DNA of 12,451 nt from an uncultured Clostridia bacterium. Its GTDB lineage: Bacteria > Bacillota > Clostridia > Oscillospirales > Acutalibacteraceae. Shown here piece by piece: positions 6,539 to 12,451 of this stretch. Below the pieces are notes generated by a model. The model worked only from the letters and a program-made list of their open reading frames with translations, did not search any database and was not told the DNA's origin. The position numbers and the translations under genes were made by a program. Position 1 is the first letter of the stretch, and each line of letters begins with the position of its first letter. Location of the stretch: the NCBI GenBank assembly GCA_946535695.1, contig CAMNDS010000014.1:1-12451 (forward strand). Reading direction: 5' to 3'.

Positions 6539-6573
6539 AGAATATATTTTACTGGTTTTAAAAGAAGTCTAAT
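6539..6573 (+). repeat. Dispersed 35-bp repeat, copy 2
   Basis: It matches the minus strand at 2657-2691 with 3 differences in 35. Here it lies in a gene-free region with no tRNA beside it. The right end contains TAATAT 16 bp after TTTACT, so this copy may itself be a weak plus-strand promoter. The sequence that follows (6574-6650) forms no tRNA that I can fold. Confidence 0.75.
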
Positions 6574-6660
6574 ATACATATTGCAGACGTAATTTTACCT
6601 GTTGGTTAGGTTCTACTCTGTTTTGCCTTGATTTTTGATTTCTATTTTGTGTTGCAAGCT

Positions 6661-7419
6661 TTAATATAAGCAATTTCTTATTTCAGCAATTTTTTGCATA
6701 AAAATGCCGGCAGCAACAGAGGCATTCAGTGAATTAATTTTGCCATACATGTTTATCGAAGCGATAACATCACAATTTTTTTTAATAGAATTACTCATAC
6801 CGTTTCCTTCGGAGCCTATTATTAATGCAATCGGGTTATTAAAAAAATTATTTAATTTTTCAAAACTCTGGCCGTTTGAATCCGTCCCGCAAATCCAGAT
6901 ATTATTTTTCTTTAAAACTTCGCAAGCGCGATTTAAATTATCAACTCTGCAAATTTTTATGTAAGAAAGTGCGCCGCAAGAACATTTTTCAACCGTCGGA
7001 GTAATCGAAGCGCTGCGGCGTTTGCCAATTATAATCCCATGAACACCCATACATTCTGCAGTTCTTATAATCGCACCAAAATTGTGTGGATCTTGAATTT
7101 TATCTAAAATAAGTATAAAAGGCTTTTGTTTTTTTTTATTTGCAATATCAATAATATCTTCAATTCCCACATATTTTCGCGAAGAAATTTGTGCAATTAT
7201 GCCTTGATGATTTAAATTTTTAAACATAAAATCAAGCTTTTTATGGTCACAATACTTGATAAGAATTTTTTTTTTCGATGCAATTTTTGAAATTTCTGCA
7301 GGAACTTTTCCCGAATACATTATAAAATTGAGTTCTGAATTGCTTTTTAGGGCTTCTAAAACTGAATTTCTGCCTATAACAAAATTATTGTTAAAATTAT
7401 TATTGTTATTTTTTTTCAT
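6661..7419 (-). CDS. rlmB: RlmB-type 23S rRNA 2'-O-ribose methyltransferase (TrmH/SpoU family)
   Basis: 252 aa from the ATG at 7419, which has AAAGGA about 5 nt upstream; a longer frame to 7506 has no such site and would overlap the divergent gene. The family methylates the 2'-OH of a guanosine in 23S rRNA (G2251 for RlmB) using S-adenosylmethionine. After a poly-Asn start, residues 13-80 form the small substrate-binding domain (VIGRNSVLEAL and HQGIIAQ). The SPOUT knot follows: motif 1 DPHNFGAIIRTAE (110-122), KRRSASITPTVEK (133-145), motif 2 GSEGNGMS (202-209), and motif 3 INMYGKINSLNASVAAG (222-238). The conserved Asn113, Arg119, Glu204 and Asn232 are all present. A TrmH-type tRNA target cannot be excluded from sequence alone, but domain layout favours RlmB. 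Confidence 0.93.
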   Translation of the reverse strand: MKKNNNNNFNNNFVIGRNSVLEALKSNSELNFIMYSGKVPAEISKIASKKKILIKYCDHKKLDFMFKNLNHQGIIAQISSRKYVGIEDIIDIANKKKQKPFILILDKIQDPHNFGAIIRTAECMGVHGIIIGKRRSASITPTVEKCSCGALSYIKICRVDNLNRACEVLKKNNIWICGTDSNGQSFEKLNNFFNNPIALIIGSEGNGMSNSIKKNCDVIASINMYGKINSLNASVAAGIFMQKIAEIRNCLY

Positions 7420-7447
7420 GCAAATCCTTTCGTTTTTTGTATATAAT
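7419..7447 (+). promoter_or_regulatory. Candidate promoter for the acetyltransferase-ligA pair
   Basis: A perfect TATAAT (7442-7447) lies about 35 bp before the GTG start. The -35 at 17 bp (TGCAAA, 7419-7424) is poor. On the opposite strand TATTAT (7448-7443) with TTTAAT 17 bp upstream may serve rlmB, so two weak promoters may overlap in this 62-bp divergent gap. Confidence 0.4.
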
Positions 7448-7481
7448 AAAACAAATAATTTTTTTATTAAAGGGGTAGAAT

Positions 7482-8123
7482 GTGGTGAAGTATAATAAAC
7501 GCCCAAATCCTAATATATTGCATCCGATATCGGGATATCAAAATGAAATATATATAAAGCCTTCAGTTAAAAATCCGAATATTATCGTCGGTGACTTTAC
7601 TTATATTGCCGATTCGGAATTCGAAAGTCATGTTACTCATCTTTATGATTTTAATAAAGATAAATTAATAATCGGCAAATTTTGTCAAATTGCAAAAGGC
7701 GTTGAATTTATTATGAACGGTGCAAATCATCAGATGAATGCCGTAACTACTTTTCCGTTTTATACTCTTGAAGGCTGGAACATGAAACCGCCAGAAATTT
7801 CCGATTTGCCATTAAAAGGCAACACAGTTATCGAAAATGACGTCTGGATTGGTCAAAACGCAGTTATTTTGCCTGGAGTTCATATCGAAAACGGCGCAAT
7901 TATCGGCGCAAATTGTGTTGTAGGAAGCAATGTTCCGGCGTATACAATTATGATTGGCAATCCGGCGAGAAAACTTCGAAAACGCTTTGATGACGAGTTA
8001 ATTAATTTATTACTCAAATTCAGATGGTGGGATAAAAGTATCGAAGAAATAAATAATTTGATTCCGATTTTGACCTTGAGTAATTTAGAAAAAGTAAAAA
8101 CAGAACTTAAATCAAGATTATAA
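7482..8123 (+). CDS. Vat/CatB-type xenobiotic acetyltransferase (hexapeptide repeat)
   Basis: 213 aa from GTG at 7482, with AAAGGGG 6 nt upstream (a second GTG at 7485 is also possible). It belongs to the left-handed beta-helix acetyltransferases that use acetyl-CoA. The signature IGKFCQIAKGVEFIMNGANH (64-83) matches Vat streptogramin A and CatB chloramphenicol acetyltransferases, with the catalytic His at 83. Hexapeptide turns follow (IENDVWIGQNAVILPGVHIE and GAIIGANCVVGSNVP), then NPARKLRKRF and WWDKSIEEIN, typical of the C-terminal helix. The N-terminal PNPNILHPISGYQNEIYIKP resembles VatD. Base composition is like its neighbours and no mobile element is visible, so it may be a native enzyme whose substrate is unknown. 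It lies 13 bp upstream of ligA, so the two are probably co-transcribed. Confidence 0.9.
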   Translation: MVKYNKRPNPNILHPISGYQNEIYIKPSVKNPNIIVGDFTYIADSEFESHVTHLYDFNKDKLIIGKFCQIAKGVEFIMNGANHQMNAVTTFPFYTLEGWNMKPPEISDLPLKGNTVIENDVWIGQNAVILPGVHIENGAIIGANCVVGSNVPAYTIMIGNPARKLRKRFDDELINLLLKFRWWDKSIEEINNLIPILTLSNLEKVKTELKSRL

Positions 8124-8136
8124 TCAGGAGCAATTT

Positions 8137-10194
8137 TTGAGCAAAAACGAAGATTTAAAAAAGATAAAAGAATTAGAATTTTTGGTTAATTATCACAGAA
8201 AAAAATATCATGAAGAAGACAACCCCGAAATAGAAGACTGGGAATATGATAAGTTAAAGCGAGATCTGGAAAATTTATATAAATTATACCCGGATTTAAA
8301 ACATGAATTTAAAATTGGCGGCAGAGCTTCTGAAAAATTTTCAAAAGTCAGGCATGAGATTAAAATGGAAAGTCTTCATGATTCTTTTTCTATGGAAGAA
8401 ATTGAAAATTTTTACAATAAAATTGATCCAGAAAAAACCGAAGAATTTGTTATAGAACCCAAAATTGACGGTATTTCGCTTTCAGTCGAATACACAAACG
8501 GAATTTTAATGCGCGCTTCGACTCGAGGCGACGGCATAATTGGCGAAGATATCACGGAAAATGCTCTTACTATAAAAAATTTGCCGCATAAAATTAATCC
8601 TAATATAAAATATCTCGAAATTCGCGGCGAGTGCTTCATGCCAAAACCGGATTTTAAAGAATTAACTAAATTTCAAGAAGCTAATGGTCAAAAAATTTTT
8701 AAAAATCCTCGAAATGCTGCTGCGGGCTCGATAAGACAAAAAGATGCCGAAAAATGCAAAACTCGTAATCTTCAAATTTTATTTTTTAACGTTCAAAAAA
8801 TTTCAGATAAAAATTTTGATACGCATTCGGAATCTTTAGAATTTTTAAAATCTTTAGGTTTGTCTGTTGTAAATTTTAAAATATGTAAAAATTTTCAGGA
8901 AATTAAATCTGAAATCGAAAATATTAGCAAAATTCGTCATGATTTTAAATTTCAAACCGACGGCGCAGTTTTAAAAATCAATTTGCTAAAAAAAAGGCAG
9001 GAACTTGGCAGTACATCGAGCTTTCCCAAATGGGCCGAGGCGTTTAAATATCCTCCAGAAATCAAAAAAACAAGGTGCACAGACATCAAACTCAGCGTCG
9101 GCCGCACCGGAATCATCACTCCTGTTTGCATTTTTGAGCCGGTAAACCTAAGCGGATCAATGGTTTCGAAAGCATCGCTTCACAACGAAGATTTTATCAA
9201 AAGCAAAGATGTAAGAATTGGCAATTTTGTCTATGTTATTAAATCTGGGGATATCATTCCTGAAATAATAAAGTCTGAATCTGATAGTGATATTCAAACA
9301 AATTTCGAATTTAAAATGCCGGATTTTTGTCCATCATGTGGTAAAAAACTTACTTTTGAAAATAATAATAATAATAAAATTTTAAAATGCAAAAATGAAA
9401 ACTGCCCTGAAAAAATAAAATCTCAAATAGTGCACTTTACCGCGCGCGATGCGATGAATATTGAAAATTTTGGTGAAGAAACTGTAAATATTTTAAAGCA
9501 TGAAATAAAAAATTATTCAGATATTTACAAATTAAATGAAAATATACTTAAAAAATATAAACAATTCAGGAGCGCAAATACTTCGAATAACCAAATATTG
9601 ATGTTTGGTTTTAATGAACAAATTTATTTGAATAAAATCGGTAAAAATTTGTTGAATTCTATTAAAAAATCTAAAAATAATTCTCTTGAAAGATTAATTT
9701 ACGGTATTGGTATTTTATTTGTAGGCAAAGAAACTGCCAAAATTATTGCCAAATATTTTAAAAATATAGAAAATTTACAAAAATGTACTATAGAAGAGCT
9801 TCTGCAAATAGACGGCATAGGCGAAATTACTGCAAAAAGCATATTTGATTTTTTTCATAACAAAAAAAATATTGAAAATTTAAATTTAATAAAAAAACTT
9901 GGTGTAAATACTAATTATTTGGGAAATAATATAGAAAATAAAAATCAAAAATTTTCAGGATTAAATTTTGCTATAACTGGTAAATTTGATAATTATTCAC
10001 GTGGCGAAATAATAGAAAAAATTGAAAATTTGGGTGGTAAAATTAGCAATTCAGTTTCAAAAAATACGTCTTTTGTAATTTGCGGCAGCGAACCTGGTAA
10101 AAAATTAGAAGATGCTAAAAAATTTAACGTCAAAATTATCAATCAAGAAAAATTTGAAAGTTGGATAAAAGAAATAGAATTCTTTCAAAACTAA
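8137..10194 (+). CDS. ligA: NAD+-dependent DNA ligase LigA
   Basis: 685 aa, full length. It seals nicks in replication and repair using NAD+. The TTG start at 8137 has AGGAG 6 nt upstream. The Ia domain (HRKKYHEEDNPEIEDWEYD) is followed by the adenylation site EPKIDG with catalytic Lys109, then STRGDGIIGEDIT. The OB-fold has VGRTGIITPVCIFEPVNLSG. A four-Cys zinc finger uses C398, C401, C418 and C423, with an Asn run in the loop between the pairs. A helix-hairpin-helix region contains YGIGILFVGKETAKII and IDGIGEITAKSI, and a C-terminal BRCT domain spans ~606-685 (FAITGKFDNYSR, GGKISNSVSKNTSFVICG). It follows the acetyltransferase gene by 13 bp and is followed by a strong 11-bp hairpin. Confidence 0.98.
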   Translation: MSKNEDLKKIKELEFLVNYHRKKYHEEDNPEIEDWEYDKLKRDLENLYKLYPDLKHEFKIGGRASEKFSKVRHEIKMESLHDSFSMEEIENFYNKIDPEKTEEFVIEPKIDGISLSVEYTNGILMRASTRGDGIIGEDITENALTIKNLPHKINPNIKYLEIRGECFMPKPDFKELTKFQEANGQKIFKNPRNAAAGSIRQKDAEKCKTRNLQILFFNVQKISDKNFDTHSESLEFLKSLGLSVVNFKICKNFQEIKSEIENISKIRHDFKFQTDGAVLKINLLKKRQELGSTSSFPKWAEAFKYPPEIKKTRCTDIKLSVGRTGIITPVCIFEPVNLSGSMVSKASLHNEDFIKSKDVRIGNFVYVIKSGDIIPEIIKSESDSDIQTNFEFKMPDFCPSCGKKLTFENNNNNKILKCKNENCPEKIKSQIVHFTARDAMNIENFGEETVNILKHEIKNYSDIYKLNENILKKYKQFRSANTSNNQILMFGFNEQIYLNKIGKNLLNSIKKSKNNSLERLIYGIGILFVGKETAKIIAKYFKNIENLQKCTIEELLQIDGIGEITAKSIFDFFHNKKNIENLNLIKKLGVNTNYLGNNIENKNQKFSGLNFAITGKFDNYSRGEIIEKIENLGGKISNSVSKNTSFVICGSEPGKKLEDAKKFNVKIINQEKFESWIKEIEFFQN

Positions 10195-10222
10195 TGCTTG
10201 GTGTTAAAAAAATCGTACAGAT

Positions 10223-10247
10223 ATCTCTCCGGCACCGCCGGAGAGAT
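10223..10247 (+). terminator. Strong GC-rich hairpin after ligA
   Basis: A perfect 11-bp stem, ATCTCTCCGGC / GCCGGAGAGAT, with loop ACC lies 28 bp after the ligA stop. It probably ends the transcript, but no U-run follows directly (CACTTCTGATTTAATTTTT), so it is not a textbook intrinsic terminator and may instead protect or process the 3' end. Related hairpins occur at 11041, 11218 and weakly at 5074. Confidence 0.7.
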
Positions 10248-10311
10248 CACTTCTGATTTAATTTTTAAGTTTCGAAAAAAATCTATTAAAATTTTTCACC
10301 AACTTTAAAAC

Positions 10312-10352
10312 TTCAGAATATCATATAGTAATAAATTTTCTGAATATCAGAA
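10312..10352 (+). promoter_or_regulatory. Repeated and dyad motif upstream of the LysM gene
   Basis: TTCAGAATATCA (10312-10323) is repeated with one change as TTCTGAATATCA (10338-10349). The second copy forms a perfect dyad, TTCTGA-ATA-TCAGAA (10338-10352), ending 9 bp before the AGGAGG site. Between them is CATATAGTA (10322-10330), which fits the CATANNNTA form of SigK-type -10 elements; the -35 match at the right spacing is poor. I found no good sigma-A promoter here. Confidence 0.4.
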
Positions 10353-10371
10353 AAGCCATATAGGAGGAAAA

Positions 10372-11013
10372 TTGAAAACATATATGAATTCTGTTATGAA
10401 TACAGGAAGAATTCCTAATAATAATGATGTTAATTTGTCATCAAATCAAAATAATTGGCAGCAAGAAAATACTGAAATTGTTCCAACTAGTCAAATTATT
10501 CCAAATAATTTCAGAGAAAATTCGAACGCAAGTTCGGTTGTTTATAATGTCAAACCTGGTGATACTTTATGGGGAATTGCACAAAATTATTTGGGTAGCG
10601 GTAAAAAATATTATGAAATTCAAACTTTAAATCACCTTAAAGACGACAATATTCATACGGGGCAGACAATTTTAATTCCGCAAAATTTATCATCAGGCTG
10701 GCTTCTTTATAATGTTGAAAGCGGCGACACTTTGTGGAATATTGCGCGCACGTATCTCGGCTCCTGGACGAAATACAATATGATTATGAGTTTAAACAAT
10801 TTGCAAAATGAAACAATATATCCAGGCCAAATTTTAAAAATTCCAATAAAAAATCAAAATAATATCTACACGGTTCAGCCGGGTGATAATCTTTGGAATA
10901 TTTCACTAAAACTTTTAGGCGACGGCAACAGATTTTATGAAATAATACAATTGAACAACTTACAATCAGAACAAGTTACCGAAGGCCAAACACTTAAAAT
11001 ACCCGAAAAATAA
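10372..11013 (+). CDS. Protein with three LysM domains, no signal peptide
   Basis: 213 aa. TTG at 10372 has AGGAGG 4 nt upstream; ATG at 10384, four codons on, is the alternative. Residues 1-55 are an Asn/Ser/Gln-rich tail with no signal peptide or membrane helix. Three LysM repeats follow at ~57-104, ~111-159 and ~165-212, each with YxVxxGDxLWxI, a YLG or LLG turn, a LNxL segment and a final GQxLxIP. LysM domains bind peptidoglycan or related glycans. There is no catalytic domain. Possible roles are a spore-coat or cortex-linked assembly protein of SafA type made in the mother cell, where no export signal would be needed, or a phage-like or YgaU-like LysM protein. The SigK gene in this window and the CATANNNTA motif upstream make the spore option attractive but unproven. 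It has hairpins on both sides. Confidence 0.88.
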   Translation: MKTYMNSVMNTGRIPNNNDVNLSSNQNNWQQENTEIVPTSQIIPNNFRENSNASSVVYNVKPGDTLWGIAQNYLGSGKKYYEIQTLNHLKDDNIHTGQTILIPQNLSSGWLLYNVESGDTLWNIARTYLGSWTKYNMIMSLNNLQNETIYPGQILKIPIKNQNNIYTVQPGDNLWNISLKLLGDGNRFYEIIQLNNLQSEQVTEGQTLKIPEK

Positions 11014-11040
11014 ACAATATATTAAAAAACTACAATTCAC

Positions 11041-11063
11041 TCTCTCCGGCATTGACGGAGAGA
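11041..11063 (+). terminator. Hairpin after the LysM gene
   Basis: An 8-bp stem, TCTCTCCG / CGGAGAGA, with loop GCATTGA lies 27 bp after the stop. It differs from the hairpin at 10223 at only 3 of 23 core positions. It is followed by AAAACTCTATTTC, again without a U-run. Confidence 0.65.
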
Positions 11064-11099
11064 AAACTCTATTTCAAATTTTAACATTATTAATAATTT

Positions 11100-11243
11100 T
11101 TATATTTTATTGATGCTAAATAGCAATACATTTGCTTCATCTTTCTATTCATTTTTTCCTACTTCTTCTAATTTAAATTCATTAAATTTATTTTTTTCGT
11201 TTGATTGGCATTCAAAACCTCCGACCATGCCGGAGGCTGCTTG
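11100..11243 (-). pseudogene. In-frame 3' continuation of the 11244-12104 gene, interrupted by stops
   Basis: Directly after the TAA of the upstream gene (11246-11244) the same frame runs 48 codons to a TAA at 11102-11100, with one internal TAG at 11147-11145. The translation looks protein-like: AASGMVGGFECQSNEKN, then KFNEFKLEEVGKNE, TAG, KDEANVLLFSINKI. The final INKI and stop, with flanking bases (11096-11114), are identical over 19 bp and in the same frame as the end of the small secreted protein gene (6103-6121). It may be the decayed tail of a formerly longer protein. The terminator-like hairpin at 11218-11236 lies within it, so it may simply be untranslated. Confidence 0.4.
11218..11236 (-). 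terminator. Intrinsic terminator of the 11244-12104 gene
   Basis: On the minus strand, 7 nt after the stop, a 6-bp stem CCTCCG / CGGAGG with loop GCATGGT is followed by TTTTGAA. The short T-run and position fit a terminator. It shares the CTCCGGCA core with the hairpins at 10223 and 11041 but on the other strand. Confidence 0.6.
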
Positions 11244-12104
11244 TTATGAGAATGGATTTTCTACATTGTCAAACGTCATCCTTCTATCACTAACTAATTT
11301 ACCGTTGTCGATAGAAAATACCCACGCTTTTCCATTTCCCCAATGAAATAAAGCGCCCATACCCTGTTTACCAAAAAAGAACTTAAAAACACTACCTGAA
11401 ATCAAAGCGCTGGAAATTTTCAATTTACCTTCGGCAATGGCTCTTACTAAAAAGAAACCGTTACCTGGAGAATCATTAACTTTTTTAAACATATCATATA
11501 TAGCTTTTTTCACCTTTTCACTATCAGCACTTAAAACACCATCTCCTTTTGCTTTTGACAAAGCATTGTCAATAATTCCTTCATTGTACTTTCTAATTTC
11601 TTCATTACCTGCGCCAAAATTTTCTGTTTTCTTCTCGAATATCATTGACTTATTGATATTTTCTTCAGCAAATAATTTTTCTTGATCGCCATTCTTAACA
11701 GTTGAATTATTCTCCAAATTAATAATTGATTTAGCCGTAATAGCAAGACCAACATCATTTTTTAAAGCATCTTTATCATCAGGCTTTTCATCCTTCTTCT
11801 TGTTGCGCGTCAAACCCCAAATAGTAAACCCACCTGCAACAGCAATCGCAAGCGCCGAGGCAGATATTACCAACGGTTTAAAAAATTTTCTTTGGGTAAT
11901 AGGAGTCGCCACCTGTGCTCGCTCAAGACTTTGCGGCGATTTAACATCATTTTTATTTATAGAAAAACTCTGAGATTGAACAGACAAATTCTTATTATCA
12001 AAACCTTTCATCTCCTTTGCCTGAGAATCACTACTGCCAAACAATGCGCTCAAAAGCATCACTGCAACTTTTCCACTCCGCCTACGGTTATCAAATTTAC
12101 TCAT
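11244..12104 (-). CDS. Exported/membrane protein of unknown function with charged linker
   Basis: 286 aa, unrecognised. The ATG at 12104 has AAGGAGG about 6 nt upstream. Residues 1-29 look like a signal peptide (RRRSGK, VAVMLLSALFG, cleavage after SQA). A Ser/Gln/Asn-rich segment (30-72) leads to a hydrophobic helix (~77-98), then a charged stretch NKKKDEKPDDKD (101-112) and a soluble domain of ~170 residues. Its C-terminal third has strand-like segments (SVFKFFFG, MGALFHWGNGKAWVFSIDNG). The helix and charged flank resemble those of the 5115-5945 product (KPLVIS...GLTRNKKKDE versus KVLITL...ALQKNTKDD). The positive charges after the helix would favour a cytoplasmic C-terminal domain if the signal is cleaved. 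A perfect promoter and a G-rich leader precede it. The frame continues past the stop (see 11100-11243). Confidence 0.82.
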   Translation of the reverse strand: MSKFDNRRRSGKVAVMLLSALFGSSDSQAKEMKGFDNKNLSVQSQSFSINKNDVKSPQSLERAQVATPITQRKFFKPLVISASALAIAVAGGFTIWGLTRNKKKDEKPDDKDALKNDVGLAITAKSIINLENNSTVKNGDQEKLFAEENINKSMIFEKKTENFGAGNEEIRKYNEGIIDNALSKAKGDGVLSADSEKVKKAIYDMFKKVNDSPGNGFFLVRAIAEGKLKISSALISGSVFKFFFGKQGMGALFHWGNGKAWVFSIDNGKLVSDRRMTFDNVENPFS

Positions 12105-12138
12105 AAAATTTCCTCCTTAAAAATCAAATTAATGTAGT

Positions 12139-12153
12139 CCCGACCAACCGACC
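12139..12153 (-). promoter_or_regulatory. G-rich 5' leader motif, possible two-quartet G-quadruplex
   Basis: The transcript would contain GGTCGGTTGGTCGGG, four G-pairs separated by exactly two bases each, starting about 2 nt after the predicted transcription start. This G2N2 pattern can fold as a two-layer quadruplex and is a striking departure from the AT-rich background. Function is unknown. Confidence 0.45.
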
Positions 12154-12161
12154 TTAACCAC

Positions 12162-12190
12162 ATTATAATTCAAACATTCATTTTTGTCAA
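12162..12190 (-). promoter_or_regulatory. Consensus sigma-A promoter for the 11244-12104 gene
   Basis: On the minus strand TTGACA (12190-12185), a 17-bp spacer, TATAAT (12167-12162), both hexamers perfect. Predicted start is near 12155, giving a leader of about 50 nt. It begins 12 bp after the rsmG stop with no terminator between, so read-through from rsmG is also possible. Confidence 0.9.
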
Positions 12191-12202
12191 GCTTTTTTTG
12201 TA

Positions 12203-12451
12203 TTAATCCGAAAATTTTTTTATTCGCGAAAAACTTCTGGGATAAATTTTTGGAGTATTTTTTATTTTTTGAATAATTATTAAATATCTGGTGCCAAAAT
12301 TATCTGGTAAGATAATTTTTTCGATATTTTTTATTTTGCACCCCAATTTTTGTATAATATTTACAGAATTTTCAATTTCAGTTTCAAAATTTGGACCTTT
12401 CATGGCAATAAAAATTCCGTTAATTTTTATGAACGGAATACATAATTCTGA
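12203..12451 (-). CDS. rsmG: 16S rRNA (guanine(527)-N(7))-methyltransferase RsmG, C-terminal part
   Basis: The minus-strand frame is open through the right edge, so only the last 82 residues are present; the ATG at 12403 is internal. The family (GidB) methylates N7 of G527 in 16S rRNA with S-adenosylmethionine. The visible segment matches the end of the fold: LCIPFIKINGIFIAMKGPN, in which the KxGG-like turn and the AMKGPN strand are typical, then LGCKIKNIEKIILPDN, RYLIIIQKIKNTPKIYPR and a Lys/Ser tail. The catalytic core and SAM-binding motifs lie outside the window. Confidence 0.9.
   Translation of the reverse strand, partial: SELCIPFIKINGIFIAMKGPNFETEIENSVNIIQKLGCKIKNIEKIILPDNFGTRYLIIIQKIKNTPKIYPRSFSRIKKFSD

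Larger units (their letters stand above)
6332..6660. other. 329-bp AT-rich intergenic region without a gene
   Basis: No convincing coding frame was found. It contains the leader and promoter region of the small secreted protein, two palindromes (AGATTGCAATCT at 6369-6380 and ACAAAAATATTTTTGT at 6394-6409), a second near-copy of the latter at 6412-6431, two related CAAYAATAGATTT stretches near 6445 and 6481, and copy 2 of the 35-bp dispersed repeat (6539-6573). An AT-only 6-bp stem (ACAATA / TATTGT, about 6482-6498) followed by T residues on the minus strand could be a weak terminator for rlmB. Confidence 0.6.

Noticed and set aside
6574..6660. Decayed tRNA or small RNA after copy 2 of the 35-bp repeat
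   Set aside because: A short ACCT/AGGT hairpin and a GTTGGTTAGG D-loop-like stretch were seen, but no cloverleaf or convincing terminator could be built.
7420..7506. 29-residue N-terminal extension of RlmB
   Set aside because: It would overlap the divergent acetyltransferase start and has no Shine-Dalgarno site; the ATG at 7419 has AAAGGA.
11110..11346. Plus-strand 78-codon open frame
   Set aside because: It lies antisense to the end of the 11244-12104 gene and its in-frame tail, starts at TTG without a binding site, and covers the terminator hairpin.

Overview
The window is very AT-rich and comes from a low-GC Firmicutes, most likely a spore-forming Clostridia-type bacterium. The evidence is a SigK-type sporulation sigma factor, the Firmicutes-specific small phosphoprotein IreB, AGGAGG-type ribosome binding sites, TTG and GTG starts, and near-consensus sigma-A promoters with 17-bp spacers. 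Asn/Lys-rich proteins, homopolymer-rich sequence and several secreted or membrane proteins of unknown function would fit a host-associated lineage, but this is inference and no genus is claimed.

Layout. At 2-859 (+) is the 3' part of a membrane-anchored protein with a Lys/Glu repeat stalk. At 1121-1801 (+) is sigK, convergent with and overlapping by 4 bp the minus-strand pair rpsU (N-terminally extended bS21) and ireB, which is driven by a perfect TTGACA-N17-TATAAT promoter. Next comes tRNA-Thr(CGU) on the minus strand with its own promoter, then feoA-feoB (+), a ferrous iron uptake operon with a clear promoter. From 5115 to 6331 lie two minus-strand genes for exported proteins of unknown function. 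A gene-free stretch (6332-6660) holds palindromes and one copy of a 35-bp repeat whose other copy sits at the tRNA promoter. Then follow rlmB (-), diverging from a Vat/CatB-like acetyltransferase gene and ligA (+), a three-LysM protein (+), another exported protein of unknown function (-), and the 3' part of rsmG (-).

Functional themes. Housekeeping genes (ligA, rlmB, rsmG, rpsU, tRNA-Thr, feoAB) are interleaved with a set of exported proteins. The large ones share one plan: a hydrophobic membrane segment, a charged low-complexity linker, and a unique C-terminal domain. One of these and a 74-aa secreted protein share an in-frame 3' end, which suggests a diversifying paralogous set. Four small GC-rich hairpins sharing the core CTCCGGCA sit at gene ends. 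These exported genes and the repeats are the least ordinary part of the window.
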